Below are positions 7,308 to 15,371 of a DNA stretch of 26,005 nucleotides, in pieces. Made by a program: the position numbers and the translations under genes. The notes beneath the pieces are model-generated. The model ran no database searches. It was not told the origin of the DNA and saw nothing but the letters and a program-made list of their open reading frames with translations. Origin of the DNA: CAZWSE01 sp964636575 (GTDB lineage: Bacteria > Pseudomonadota > Alphaproteobacteria > Rhodobacterales > Rhodobacteraceae). Numbering within the stretch: the stretch's first letter is position 1; each line of letters begins with the position of its first letter. The DNA lies in the NCBI GenBank assembly GCA_964636575.1, contig CAZWSE010000051.1:1-26005 (forward strand). Reading direction: 5' to 3'.

Positions 7308-9707
7308 TTAGCCTGCTTCGCGTTCGTCCGGTTTGAACCCGATGCCTTCGGAGACGGTGAACCGCCCACCTTTGATCTTTTCGATCTTACCAGCGCGGAG
7401 CAGTTGGCCGAAGGAGCGCAGCCCGTCTTCGCGGCTGAACTGGTCTTGTTCGACCTGACGTACTTTGGTCATCAGCTGTGGACGCGAGAATTGGTCGCGA
7501 CCTTCAACATAGGCCATGTAGGACGCCGCGGCTTCCAGAAGCTCTGGCAGTTTGCTGGCGCCCATGCTTTCGGCGTAGTCGGCAAAGCTGCTGGCGTCGG
7601 CTGCGATTGGGTCTGCGACGGTTGCGGCCACGCGGCGCGGTTGCACCGGACCACTTGGGCGCGCGTCTTCCAGATCAATACGCTGTTCGGCCACCAGTTT
7701 CAGAGGGGCAGGGCGATCGGTGCCTGGACGCTCTGTCCGCGAGGTTGTAGCGGTCGGGCGGCGTGGCATGATGATGCTTTCTGCGACCGTTTGACCTTCG
7801 TCCTCGGCAGAGGTGTCTGCGTCGATCGATGCGTCGGTGTCGGCTTGCGCGTCCAGTTCCGGTTCGGCATCTGCGCCCAGATCCTGTTGGAAATCCTGAC
7901 GGTAGGCGTTCTGGTCTTCGGCTTCGTTTTTGCCTCGGCCCAGAATTTTGTCGACCTTTGTGGCCGCAACGGCAGCGCGCAGGTGCGAGAATGCATCGCG
8001 GCGGCTGGACCCGTCGGGTTCGTCCATTTCGGTCGCCGCTTTGTCCATCAGACGCGACAGGTCGTCTTCGTCTGCGTCGCCAAGGCGTGCTGCGACGCGG
8101 TCAGAACCGTCTTCGTCCGCGTTGTCGCCAAGGATGTCAGAGATCGCATCGTCTGTGTTGTCGTCAGAGGACAGAACATATGCGCTGTCGTCTTCTGCTT
8201 CTTCTTCCGGCTCAAAGCTGGTGTCAGCGTCGATGTCGTAGGCGGAGGTTTCGTCTTCCAACTCGGCTTCGACTTCGGATTCTGCTTCAACTTCGTCTTG
8301 AAGTTCGGCTTCGATCTCTGCTTCGAGTTCGGCTTCAACTTCGTCAGAGGCTTCTGCTTCGGCGTCGTTGTAAAGTTCTGCGGCGGATGTGTAGGACTGG
8401 ACTTCGTTTTCCAGCTCTTCCATCGTTTCGAGATCTTCGTCAGAGGCTTTCATCTCTTCGACGTCGTCTTCGTCTTCGGTGACCAATGAAGATTCAACCT
8501 CTGCCAATTCGCGCAGAAGGGCTTCTTCTTCGTCTGCGGACAGGCTGGATGGGATGTAGTCGTCGGTTCCGTCTTCGCTGTCGCCCTCTTCGGCGGCAAA
8601 AGCGGACAGATCGATCGGGCCATCGTCCAGATCATCGTCTTCGTAGACTTCTTCAATGTCGCCATCGGCCAGAGCCGCGTCCAAGTCGGAATTGCTGACT
8701 TTGACGACCCGCGCGTCTACAGCGTCATCTGCATCGATGTCAGCTGTGTCGTCCTCAAGGTCTGACATCAGATCATCTGCAGCGGCATCGTCTTCGATGG
8801 CGGCTTCAAATGCTTCTTCTTCTGTGATCTCGTCGGAGACTTCGGGCGCTTCGTCTTCGATAGCGTCCAGAGTGTCTTCCAGATCATCAGCTTCTGCTTC
8901 TGCTTCTGTCTTCTCGTCATCGCCGAGGCGACCCAAGAGAGCATGCACATCGTCCAATTCAGCCGCTTCGGCTTCGTCATCTTCGGTTTGTGCAAAAGCG
9001 TCGTCTGCATCAAGTGCGGCTTCGAGGTCTTCAGCCGTGTCTTCCAGCAGTGTGTCGGAGTGTTCGTCTTCTGCAAAGCTGTCGCTCATCGCGGGGGCGT
9101 CGCCGCGTGATACAACTGCGCGGATCCGTTGCAGTTTGGATGCGATGCTGTCTTCTGGCGGCAAAACAGAGGCCGGATCAACCGCTGGGGTTGGTTCGAC
9201 ATAGCCCGGTGTGAAGTCTTCGTCCGGCATAGGCGGCACGAAGAAAGACGCATCCCCGGATGGGGTTTCCACGACTTCGGCAACCTCTACAGGCGCGGCA
9301 GGTGCTTCTGCGACCGGCTGTGGTGCGATTTCCTGCACTTGTTCTTGTACGGGCTCTTGCACAGTTTCCTGTACAGGCTCTTGTACCGGTGCAGAGGGCG
9401 TTTGTGCGGCAAGTGCGGCCGCAGCGGCGGTTGCGACAGGGGCGGCCACATCGGCGGCCCGCAATACGATTTCACCATCGTCTTCGCGGCGGGCTTCAAC
9501 GTGGCGTGCAATTTCTTGCTGGGCGATATGGGCCAGCATGTCTGCATCGGGTTGCACCGGCTCTGCGCCGAAGTAGCGGTCTCCGGCAGAGAGATCGCGG
9601 AAATACTCGGCAATGGCTTTCATGGTGCCGAAAGAGTCGTCAAACCCTTCCAGTGTGCATGAAAACGTCCCATAAGAGACGGTAAGAATTTTGTTGTTGT
9701 TTATCAT
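7308..9707 (-). CDS. Very acidic 799-residue protein of unknown function
   Basis: Function not recognised. Three parts are visible. An ordered N-terminal segment (about 1-75) begins MINNNKILTVSYGTFSCTLE and contains GTMKAIAEYFRDLSAGDRYFG. The long middle is low-complexity: Ala/Pro/Gln-rich first, with five tandem VQE units at about 108-126, then several hundred residues dominated by Asp, Glu and Ala. An ordered C-terminal segment (about 710-799) with YMAYVEGRDQFSRPQLMTKVRQ and a basic GKIEKIKGGRFTV stretch resembles a small winged-helix-like domain. There is no signal peptide or membrane helix, so it is probably cytosolic. It is a single gene, transcribed divergently from thiamine pyrophosphokinase and closed by the hairpin at 7255-7285. 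Similar proteins exist in Rhodobacterales as far as I recall, uncharacterised. The long open frames on the opposite strand are by-products of GAN/GCN codons. Confidence 0.85.
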   Translation of the reverse strand: MINNNKILTVSYGTFSCTLEGFDDSFGTMKAIAEYFRDLSAGDRYFGAEPVQPDADMLAHIAQQEIARHVEARREDDGEIVLRAADVAAPVATAAAAALAAQTPSAPVQEPVQETVQEPVQEQVQEIAPQPVAEAPAAPVEVAEVVETPSGDASFFVPPMPDEDFTPGYVEPTPAVDPASVLPPEDSIASKLQRIRAVVSRGDAPAMSDSFAEDEHSDTLLEDTAEDLEAALDADDAFAQTEDDEAEAAELDDVHALLGRLGDDEKTEAEAEADDLEDTLDAIEDEAPEVSDEITEEEAFEAAIEDDAAADDLMSDLEDDTADIDADDAVDARVVKVSNSDLDAALADGDIEEVYEDDDLDDGPIDLSAFAAEEGDSEDGTDDYIPSSLSADEEEALLRELAEVESSLVTEDEDDVEEMKASDEDLETMEELENEVQSYTSAAELYNDAEAEASDEVEAELEAEIEAELQDEVEAESEVEAELEDETSAYDIDADTSFEPEEEAEDDSAYVLSSDDNTDDAISDILGDNADEDGSDRVAARLGDADEDDLSRLMDKAATEMDEPDGSSRRDAFSHLRAAVAATKVDKILGRGKNEAEDQNAYRQDFQQDLGADAEPELDAQADTDASIDADTSAEDEGQTVAESIIMPRRPTATTSRTERPGTDRPAPLKLVAEQRIDLEDARPSGPVQPRRVAATVADPIAADASSFADYAESMGASKLPELLEAAASYMAYVEGRDQFSRPQLMTKVRQVEQDQFSREDGLRSFGQLLRAGKIEKIKGGRFTVSEGIGFKPDEREAG

Positions 9708-9842
9708 CGGATGCTCGTCCTCTGCAGCGTTTCGATGATCCGTTTACCAATGCATTGGCGACGAAAGCGGTCCGAATCTGTGCTTATAAGCGTATCATTT
9801 CGTGACCAGAATGTGATCTGTTTCCGAAATTAGGGGTAATCC

Positions 9843-10541
9843 TTGCTAAATCCACCTATTGTTCACGAATTGGAACCTGTGGCCTGTATCGGGGGCGGAT
9901 CGTTGGTTAACGCGGACCTCAAAGACGCTTTGTCCTTATGTTCTACCGTAGTCGCCGTCGATGGCGGATTGATGGCGGCGCAAGCCCATGGATGTGACAT
10001 TTCTGCGGTCGTGGGCGATATGGATTCCGTGACTGAGGCTGCTTTGGCGACGGTTCCCCCAGCCCTTGTTCACAAGATCGAAGAACAAGACAGCACCGAT
10101 TTCGAGAAAGCCTTGTCCCGCATTGCCGCCCCTGTGGTGGTTGCGGTCGGCTTTACTGGCGGGCGGCTGGACCATCAGCTGGCCGTGTTGCACGGGATGA
10201 TGCGCTACCCAGAGCGGCCTTGCGTTTTGCTGGGCGGGTCGGAATGTACGTTCCTGCTGCCCCGCGCTTTGACGCTGGATTTGGGACAGGGTGATGTGGT
10301 GTCGCTGTTTCCGTTGGCGTCTGTGGCTTGCCGTTCTACCGGCTTGCGCTGGGAAATTGACGGGCTGGATTTTGCGCCGGGGCGGGTTATTGGAACCTCG
10401 AACGAGGCGATGGGGCAGGTGCATCTGGAAGCCTTTGCCCCTGCAATGATTGCGACTGTTCCGCGGGCTGCGTTCAGCCGGGTTGTTGCTGCCTTGGCGG
10501 CGCTTGAAGCTGACGCGCGGTGGCCCGTTCACGCAGGATGA
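9843..10541 (+). CDS. thiN: Thiamine pyrophosphokinase (thiamine diphosphokinase)
   Basis: A 232-residue cytosolic kinase that transfers pyrophosphate from ATP to thiamine, giving the cofactor TPP. Family motifs are VVAVDGG (36-42), VVGDMDS (56-62), DSTDFEKA (83-90) and GGRLDH (106-111), followed by the C-terminal beta-rich thiamine-binding domain with GTSNEAMG. The start is uncertain: the frame has no early ATG. TTG 9843 is preceded by AGGGG at 7-8 bases and is preferred; TTG 9870 or GTG 9879 are alternatives. No TPP riboswitch was seen upstream. The 3' end overlaps the convergent exporter gene by 68 bases. Confidence 0.9.
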   Translation: MLNPPIVHELEPVACIGGGSLVNADLKDALSLCSTVVAVDGGLMAAQAHGCDISAVVGDMDSVTEAALATVPPALVHKIEEQDSTDFEKALSRIAAPVVVAVGFTGGRLDHQLAVLHGMMRYPERPCVLLGGSECTFLLPRALTLDLGQGDVVSLFPLASVACRSTGLRWEIDGLDFAPGRVIGTSNEAMGQVHLEAFAPAMIATVPRAAFSRVVAALAALEADARWPVHAG

Positions 10542-11421
10542 TGTAAAGCCCTGCGGAGATTGTGATGATGATCCCCAGTGTCGCCAGCCCGTCTGGCAGG
10601 TCTTTGAAAATGATGAACCCGATGACGGTTCCGACAGGGATTTCAAGGTATTGCATAGGCGCCAGTGTCGCAGAGGGCGCAAACCGCAAGGACCATGTCA
10701 TCAGAAGATGCGCGACCGTGCCGAGCACCCCGATTGCCGCGAGCAAGCCCCATTCCATCCCATTTGGCGTCACGATGGCCAGTGCGTCGATCCCGAACGA
10801 TGCGCTGACAAGCACGATGGGCAGAAGCACGAAAACGGCCATGACACCGCTGACGGCTTGAAGCGATATTGGGTCCGTGTCTTTGGCGATGTGCCGTGTC
10901 ACCAGCATGAACAGCGAGAATACAACCGCAACCACAAGGGGCAGCAACGCGGGCAGGCCGACTTCTGCAAAGCTGGGTTGGATGACCAGTAGGGTGCCCA
11001 CAAACCCGACCATGCAGGCGATGAAACGGCGGGGGCCGACCTCTTCCCCGAGCACATATTTCCCGAGCAGAAGCATGAAGAAGGGCATCACGAAGGCAAT
11101 CGCGATCGCATCGGCCAGTTCCAGGTATTTGAGGGCGGTGAACATCGCAGCGATTCCTGCGATGTGCAGGGCAGTGCGTAGGGCTGTGAACCCCAGTATG
11201 CGTCGGTCCATCCGCCATGCCCGCTTTGTGACCCACACAAATGGCACCAGCAAAAGGGCCTGCACCGCAAAGCGCACAAAGAGCAACTGCCCAATGGGAA
11301 TGGATTCGCCTAAAAGCTTTGCAACCGCATCCCCCATAGGTGCCACAAAGCAAAACCCGAGCATGAGGGCTATACCCAGCGTCGGCCGGTCTTGCGTCGC
11401 TGTGTGAGCGGTCTGTTTCAT
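10474..11421 (-). CDS. EamA/DMT family transporter
   Basis: A 315-residue inner-membrane protein with about ten hydrophobic helices arranged as two EamA repeats, roughly residues 15-145 and 160-295. Typical features are LGFCFVAPMGDAVAKLL at the start of the first repeat, YLELADAIAIAFVMPFFMLLLG in helices 3-4, and APSATLAPMQYLEIPVGTVIGF in the second repeat. Members export amino acids, nucleobases or metabolites; the substrate here is not predictable. The C-terminal tail is rich in Arg, Gln and Pro. Its last 68 bases lie under the 3' end of the thiamine pyrophosphokinase gene on the other strand. Confidence 0.9.
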   Translation of the reverse strand: MKQTAHTATQDRPTLGIALMLGFCFVAPMGDAVAKLLGESIPIGQLLFVRFAVQALLLVPFVWVTKRAWRMDRRILGFTALRTALHIAGIAAMFTALKYLELADAIAIAFVMPFFMLLLGKYVLGEEVGPRRFIACMVGFVGTLLVIQPSFAEVGLPALLPLVVAVVFSLFMLVTRHIAKDTDPISLQAVSGVMAVFVLLPIVLVSASFGIDALAIVTPNGMEWGLLAAIGVLGTVAHLLMTWSLRFAPSATLAPMQYLEIPVGTVIGFIIFKDLPDGLATLGIIITISAGLYIILRERATARQLQAPPRQQQPG

Positions 11422-11486
11422 TATGTGAGACTATTGTGCCCTGAGGATGTGCGCAAGCTAAGGTTGAGCAGTGTCCGTCCGTTTAT

Positions 11487-11509
11487 GCAATTTTAAAATG
11501 AAAAATTGC
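11487..11509 (-). terminator. Weak AT-rich hairpin directly after sdaA
   Basis: GCAATTTT (11487-11494) and AAAATTGC (11502-11509) form an 8-base-pair stem with a 7-base loop immediately downstream of the sdaA stop. The stem is AT-rich and no U-tract follows on the minus strand, so termination here would be weak. Confidence 0.3.
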
Positions 11510-12883
11510 CTAACAATTCGGGATATTCACCGCCAAACCGCCCAAAGATGTCTCTTTGTACTTTTCGGACATATCGACGCCCGTTTGCCGCATCGTTTCT
11601 ATGCAAGCGTCTAGCGGGACCAAATGGGTGCCATCCCCGCGCAGCGCCAGCGAGGCTGCGGAGACCGCTTTGATCGCCCCCAGCCCGTTGCGTTCGATGC
11701 AAGGCACCTGCACCAGACCTTTGACCGGATCGCAGGTCATCCCGAGGTGGTGTTCCAGTGCGATTTCGGCCGCATTCTCAATCTGTTCAGGGGTGCCGCC
11801 CATGACGGCACAAAGCCCTGCGGCAGCCATTGCTGCGGCTGAGCCGACCTCTGCCTGACAGCCTGCTTCTGCGCCCGAAATGGAGGCATTGAATTTGACC
11901 AGCCCGCCGATGGCGGCTGCGGTCAGCAGGAAGTCTTCGACATGGGCCTCTGATGCGCCTGGCACATGGTCGAGGTAGTAGCGCAAAGTTGCGGGCAGAA
12001 CCCCAGCCGCCCCGTTGGTGGGGGCTGTGACCACCTGTCCGCCGGCTGCGTTTTCCTCATTCACGGCCATTGCGTAAACGCTCATCCAGTCGTTGATGGT
12101 GTGGGGCGCTGTCAGGTTCATGCCCCGTTCGGCCATCAGCTTTTCGTGGATGCCTTTGGCGCGGCGATTGACGTTGAGCCCGCCGGGCAGGATGCCGTCG
12201 TTTTCCAGCCCTCTGTTGATGCAGTCGTTCATTACTTGCCAGAGCCGTTTGGTCCCTGTTTTGAGCGTGTCCGCCCCGCCGCGCGAATGCTCATTGTCGC
12301 GCTTCATCGCGGCGATGGATTTGCCCGATGCTTTGGCCATGGCGAGCATTTCGTTTGCTGATTTGAAGGGGTAGGGCACTGGCGCCCCTTCGTCTGTGTT
12401 TTTGCCTGCGGCCAGTTCTTCTTCTGTCATCACAAAGCCGCCGCCGATGGAATAGAAGGTCTGGCTTAGCGTTACATCCCCTTGTGCGTCTGTCGCCATC
12501 AGGATCATGCCGTTGGCGTGGCCGGGCAGGGGGGTGTCGTAGTCAAAGATCAGGTCTGTCTTTGGGTCAAACGCGAGGTCGGGTAGCCCGTCGGGTGTGA
12601 GGGTTTTGGTCGCTGCATTTTGCGTCAGCGTGTTTTCGGCTTTGTCTGCATCGTAGCTGTCGGGCAACATCCCTGACAGCCCGAGGATTGTGGCCCTGTC
12701 TGTCGCGTGACCTACCCCTGTGAAGGCCAGCGATCCATGTAGTGATGCCTTGACCCCCGCGAATTCGAAGGGCGATGTGCGCATCATGTCCAGAAACCGA
12801 CCCGCAGCCACCATTGGCCCCATTGTGTGAGACGACGACGGCCCGACCCCTACTTTGAACATATCGAAGACTGAAAGAAACAT
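11510..12883 (-). CDS. sdaA: L-serine ammonia-lyase (L-serine dehydratase), iron-sulfur type
   Basis: A 457-residue single-chain cytosolic enzyme that deaminates L-serine to pyruvate. The beta domain is N-terminal with SVFDMFKVGVGPSSSHTMGPM (4-24), and the catalytic alpha domain is C-terminal with APTNGAAGVLPA (287-298). Cys342 (EAGCQAEVGSA), Cys384 (MTCDPVKG) and Cys395 (VPCIERNG) are the expected 4Fe-4S ligands. The protein ends in Cys457, matching the tail-in-mouth arrangement described for the Legionella enzyme, where the C-terminal Cys occupies the fourth iron site until serine displaces it. The end of the chain is therefore very likely correct. AAGGTG lies ahead of the ATG. It is a single gene, next to the exporter but with its own upstream region. 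Confidence 0.96.
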   Translation of the reverse strand: MFLSVFDMFKVGVGPSSSHTMGPMVAAGRFLDMMRTSPFEFAGVKASLHGSLAFTGVGHATDRATILGLSGMLPDSYDADKAENTLTQNAATKTLTPDGLPDLAFDPKTDLIFDYDTPLPGHANGMILMATDAQGDVTLSQTFYSIGGGFVMTEEELAAGKNTDEGAPVPYPFKSANEMLAMAKASGKSIAAMKRDNEHSRGGADTLKTGTKRLWQVMNDCINRGLENDGILPGGLNVNRRAKGIHEKLMAERGMNLTAPHTINDWMSVYAMAVNEENAAGGQVVTAPTNGAAGVLPATLRYYLDHVPGASEAHVEDFLLTAAAIGGLVKFNASISGAEAGCQAEVGSAAAMAAAGLCAVMGGTPEQIENAAEIALEHHLGMTCDPVKGLVQVPCIERNGLGAIKAVSAASLALRGDGTHLVPLDACIETMRQTGVDMSEKYKETSLGGLAVNIPNC

Positions 12884-12993
12884 GCGCTACACCTTGAGTT
12901 TGTATCAATTTACTGGGGCTGGCTGGCATTTGCATTTCTGAAAGCGGCGTTTTGTTCATATTGTGCGCCCGTGCCGGTCGCGCGTGATGTTTT

Positions 12994-13049
12994 GCGCAGA
13001 GTGCCTCTGCGCGGCCTCCGGCGGGGATTTATCCCAGAACAAAGAAGTG
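12994..13049. repeat. Dispersed intergenic repeat, copy A, with hairpin
   Basis: A hairpin (GCGCAGAG at 12994-13001, CTCTGCGC at 13005-13012, 3-base loop) is followed by GGCCTCCGGCGGGGATTTAT and AGAACAAAGAAGT. The GGATTTATC and GAACAAAGAAGT parts recur in reverse orientation at 25852-25876, and the CCTCCGGCGG part recurs near 17686-17700. It lies between sdaA and rpiA, outside genes. I recall similar elements scattered through Rhodobacterales genomes; their function is unknown. Confidence 0.6.
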
Positions 13050-13128
13050 GCAGAGCCGCGCGTTATTTGGGGTCGCCCCTGCGGTCTGACTTTTCTATAA
13101 GGAGCGTGCATTGCAAGGAGTCGCTGCC

Positions 13129-13917
13129 ATGACCGGAGAACTGTCCCCCATCGACAAGGCCAAGTTTGTTGCCGCCAAGCGTGCTGCCGAGTTTGTTGAG
13201 GATGGTATGCGTGTTGGTCTGGGAACTGGATCAACCGCCGCGTGGCTGGTCCGGTGTTTGGGCGAGATGGTCAAATCCGATGGTTTGAAGATCAAGGGTG
13301 TGCCGACCTCGACCCGTACGGCCGAGCTGGCCCGTGAGGTTGGTATTGATGTCATATCTTTGGACGAGGCCAAGTGGCTTGATCTGACCATTGATGGCAC
13401 GGACGAGTTTGATGACGAGCTGAACCTGATCAAGGGCGGTGGCGGTGCCTTGTTGCAGGAAAAGATTGTTGCCACGGCCAGTGACCAGATGATTGTCATT
13501 GCCGATGTGGGCAAAGAGGTTGAGGCCCTTGGTGCCTTTCCTTTGCCTGTTGAAGTCATCCCTTTTGGCTGGCAGACCACCCAGGCTTTGGTTGAAGAGA
13601 CGCTTGTGTCTATGGATGTTTTGGGCCGCTCCGCCACCCTGCGTATGAACGGGCAGGCCCCTTATGTAACCGATGAAGGCAATCATATTCTTGATCTGCA
13701 CCTCAACCGCATTGGCAATACCCGCCAGTTGGCCATGGTTTTGAACCAGATCCCCGGCATCGTTGAGAACGGGTTGTTCATTGATATCTGTGATATTGTT
13801 GTTGTCGGCTACGGCGATGGTCGTGTTGAAATTCGCGATATCAATGCCGGAACTGTGACCAACGACCGTCTTGATTTCGCCGAAGATGATAACCTTTTCA
13901 GTGATCTTGCCGACTAA
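13129..13917 (+). CDS. rpiA: Ribose-5-phosphate isomerase A
   Basis: A 262-residue cytosolic enzyme interconverting ribose 5-phosphate and ribulose 5-phosphate in the pentose phosphate pathway. The phosphate-binding loop GLGTGSTAAW is near residues 30-39. The catalytic stretch DGTDEFDDELNLIKGGGGAL (about 87-106) carries the Asp/Asp/Lys set of the family, followed by QEKIVA. ATG 13129 is chosen because AAGGAG (13115-13120) lies 8 bases upstream; the frame extends back to a TTG at 13111, which overlaps that ribosome binding site. The length equals the usual size. It is followed after 24 bases by gor. Confidence 0.96.
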   Translation: MTGELSPIDKAKFVAAKRAAEFVEDGMRVGLGTGSTAAWLVRCLGEMVKSDGLKIKGVPTSTRTAELAREVGIDVISLDEAKWLDLTIDGTDEFDDELNLIKGGGGALLQEKIVATASDQMIVIADVGKEVEALGAFPLPVEVIPFGWQTTQALVEETLVSMDVLGRSATLRMNGQAPYVTDEGNHILDLHLNRIGNTRQLAMVLNQIPGIVENGLFIDICDIVVVGYGDGRVEIRDINAGTVTNDRLDFAEDDNLFSDLAD

Positions 13918-13941
13918 AACCCCCTAAAGGAGACCCGACCC

Positions 13942-15297
13942 ATGACCTTTGATTTTGATCTGTTTGTTATTGGCGGTGGATCGGGCGGTGTGCGGGCTGC
14001 GCGCGTTGCGGCCGCTGGTGGTGCCTCTGTCGGGTTGGCCGAGGAAGACCGCTATGGCGGCACCTGCGTTATCCGTGGCTGTGTCCCCAAGAAGCTGATG
14101 GTTTTTGCATCGGGCTACCGTGATATGTTTGACGATGCCCGGTCTTACGGCTGGGACGTGCCAGATGGTGATTTCGACTGGTCCAAGTTTCAAACCAAGA
14201 TGGTCGCTGAATTGGACCGTTTGGAAGGGATTTACCGCAACTTGCTCGCCTCTGCCGATGTGAAGACCTATGACGCCCATGCCAGTTTGACGGATGCCCA
14301 TACGGTTCAACTGTCTACGGGTGAGACAGTCACGGCCAAGCATATCTTGATTGCTTCTGGCGGTCGCCCTGTCCGTCCTGAATTGGAAAATGCGGGTCTT
14401 GGCATCACCTCGGACGAGATTTTCCACATGAAGGCTTTGCCCAAATCGATGTTGATCGTTGGCGGCGGCTATATCGCCAGCGAATTTGCAGGCGTCATGA
14501 ACGGGATGGGCGTTGAGGTCTGTCAGTACTATCGCGGTGCCCAGATCCTGCGGGGCTTTGACGATGAGGCCCGTGGATTGGTGGCGACCGAGATGCAGGC
14601 CAAGGGTGTCAACATCCAGACCGGCACCAATGTGATAGAGATGCGCAAAGAAGGCGACCAGATCTGGGTCAAGTCCACCAATGGCGATGAGAAGCTGTTT
14701 GATCAGGTCATGTTTGCCACGGGGCGTGCCCCGAACTCAGGCACTTTGGGCCTAGAAAACACCGATGTTCAGCTTGGGCGGAGCGGCGAGATCGTGGTCA
14801 ATGAGTATAGCCAGACCGCCCAGCCGTCAGTCTATGCGATTGGCGATGTGACCAACCGTGTGAACCTGACCCCAGTGGCCATTCGCGAAGGCATGGCCTT
14901 TGTCGAGACTGTCTTTAACGGCAACCCGACCCCAGTGGATCACGCGTTGATCCCGAGCGCCATTTTCACCCAACCCGAAATGGGCACCGTGGGCCTGTCC
15001 GAAGAGGACGCAGCCGCGCAAGAACCGATTGAGGTTTATGCCACCAGCTTCAAGCCGATGCAGCAGTCTTTTGCGGGGCGCACGGATCGGGTTTTGATGA
15101 AACTGGTCGTGTCCAAGGCCACGCGGGTTGTGTTGGGATGTCATATTGTCGCTCCTTCTGCGGGCGAGATGATCCAGCTTGCGGGCATTGCAGTGAAGAT
15201 GGGCGCTACAAAAGAAGACTTTGACCGCACTTGTGCCGTGCACCCTACAATGTCAGAAGAGTTGGTGACGATGAAAACACCGGTGCGCACTGCTTGA
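13942..15297 (+). CDS. gor: Glutathione-disulfide reductase
   Basis: A 451-residue FAD flavoprotein that reduces glutathione disulfide with NADPH in the cytosol. The FAD-binding GGGSGG lies near residues 11-16. The redox-active disulfide is in GGTCVIRGCVPKK (about 39-51). The NADPH domain has VGGGYIASEFAG, followed by YYRGAQILRGFDD, whose arginines are at the positions that read the 2'-phosphate of NADPH. The C-terminal interface carries the catalytic HPTMSEE. AAGGAG precedes the ATG. The rpiA-gor-hflK order links NADPH supply and thiol redox with envelope quality control, but may only reflect conserved synteny. Confidence 0.96.
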   Translation: MTFDFDLFVIGGGSGGVRAARVAAAGGASVGLAEEDRYGGTCVIRGCVPKKLMVFASGYRDMFDDARSYGWDVPDGDFDWSKFQTKMVAELDRLEGIYRNLLASADVKTYDAHASLTDAHTVQLSTGETVTAKHILIASGGRPVRPELENAGLGITSDEIFHMKALPKSMLIVGGGYIASEFAGVMNGMGVEVCQYYRGAQILRGFDDEARGLVATEMQAKGVNIQTGTNVIEMRKEGDQIWVKSTNGDEKLFDQVMFATGRAPNSGTLGLENTDVQLGRSGEIVVNEYSQTAQPSVYAIGDVTNRVNLTPVAIREGMAFVETVFNGNPTPVDHALIPSAIFTQPEMGTVGLSEEDAAAQEPIEVYATSFKPMQQSFAGRTDRVLMKLVVSKATRVVLGCHIVAPSAGEMIQLAGIAVKMGATKEDFDRTCAVHPTMSEELVTMKTPVRTA

Positions 15298-15371
15298 AAA
15301 TCGCAAGCGAAGGCACAGTTTAGGACCACACTGGCCGCAGACAGGCGCGGCGATGAGAGGATTAGGAACAT

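Noticed and set aside
7404..8489. 361-codon open frame on the plus strand
   Set aside because: It is antisense to the acidic protein; GAN and GCN codons on one strand give few stops on the other. The translation is Val/Phe/Cys-rich with no recognisable domain.
8200..8960. Repetitive CTTC/GCTTC-rich stretch considered as a repeat array or CRISPR
   Set aside because: The periodicity comes from Glu/Asp/Ala codons of the acidic protein; there are no uniform repeats with unique spacers.
9708..9842. TPP riboswitch upstream of thiamine pyrophosphokinase
   Set aside because: The conserved THI-box CUGAGA core and pairing stems were not found in this 135-base spacer.
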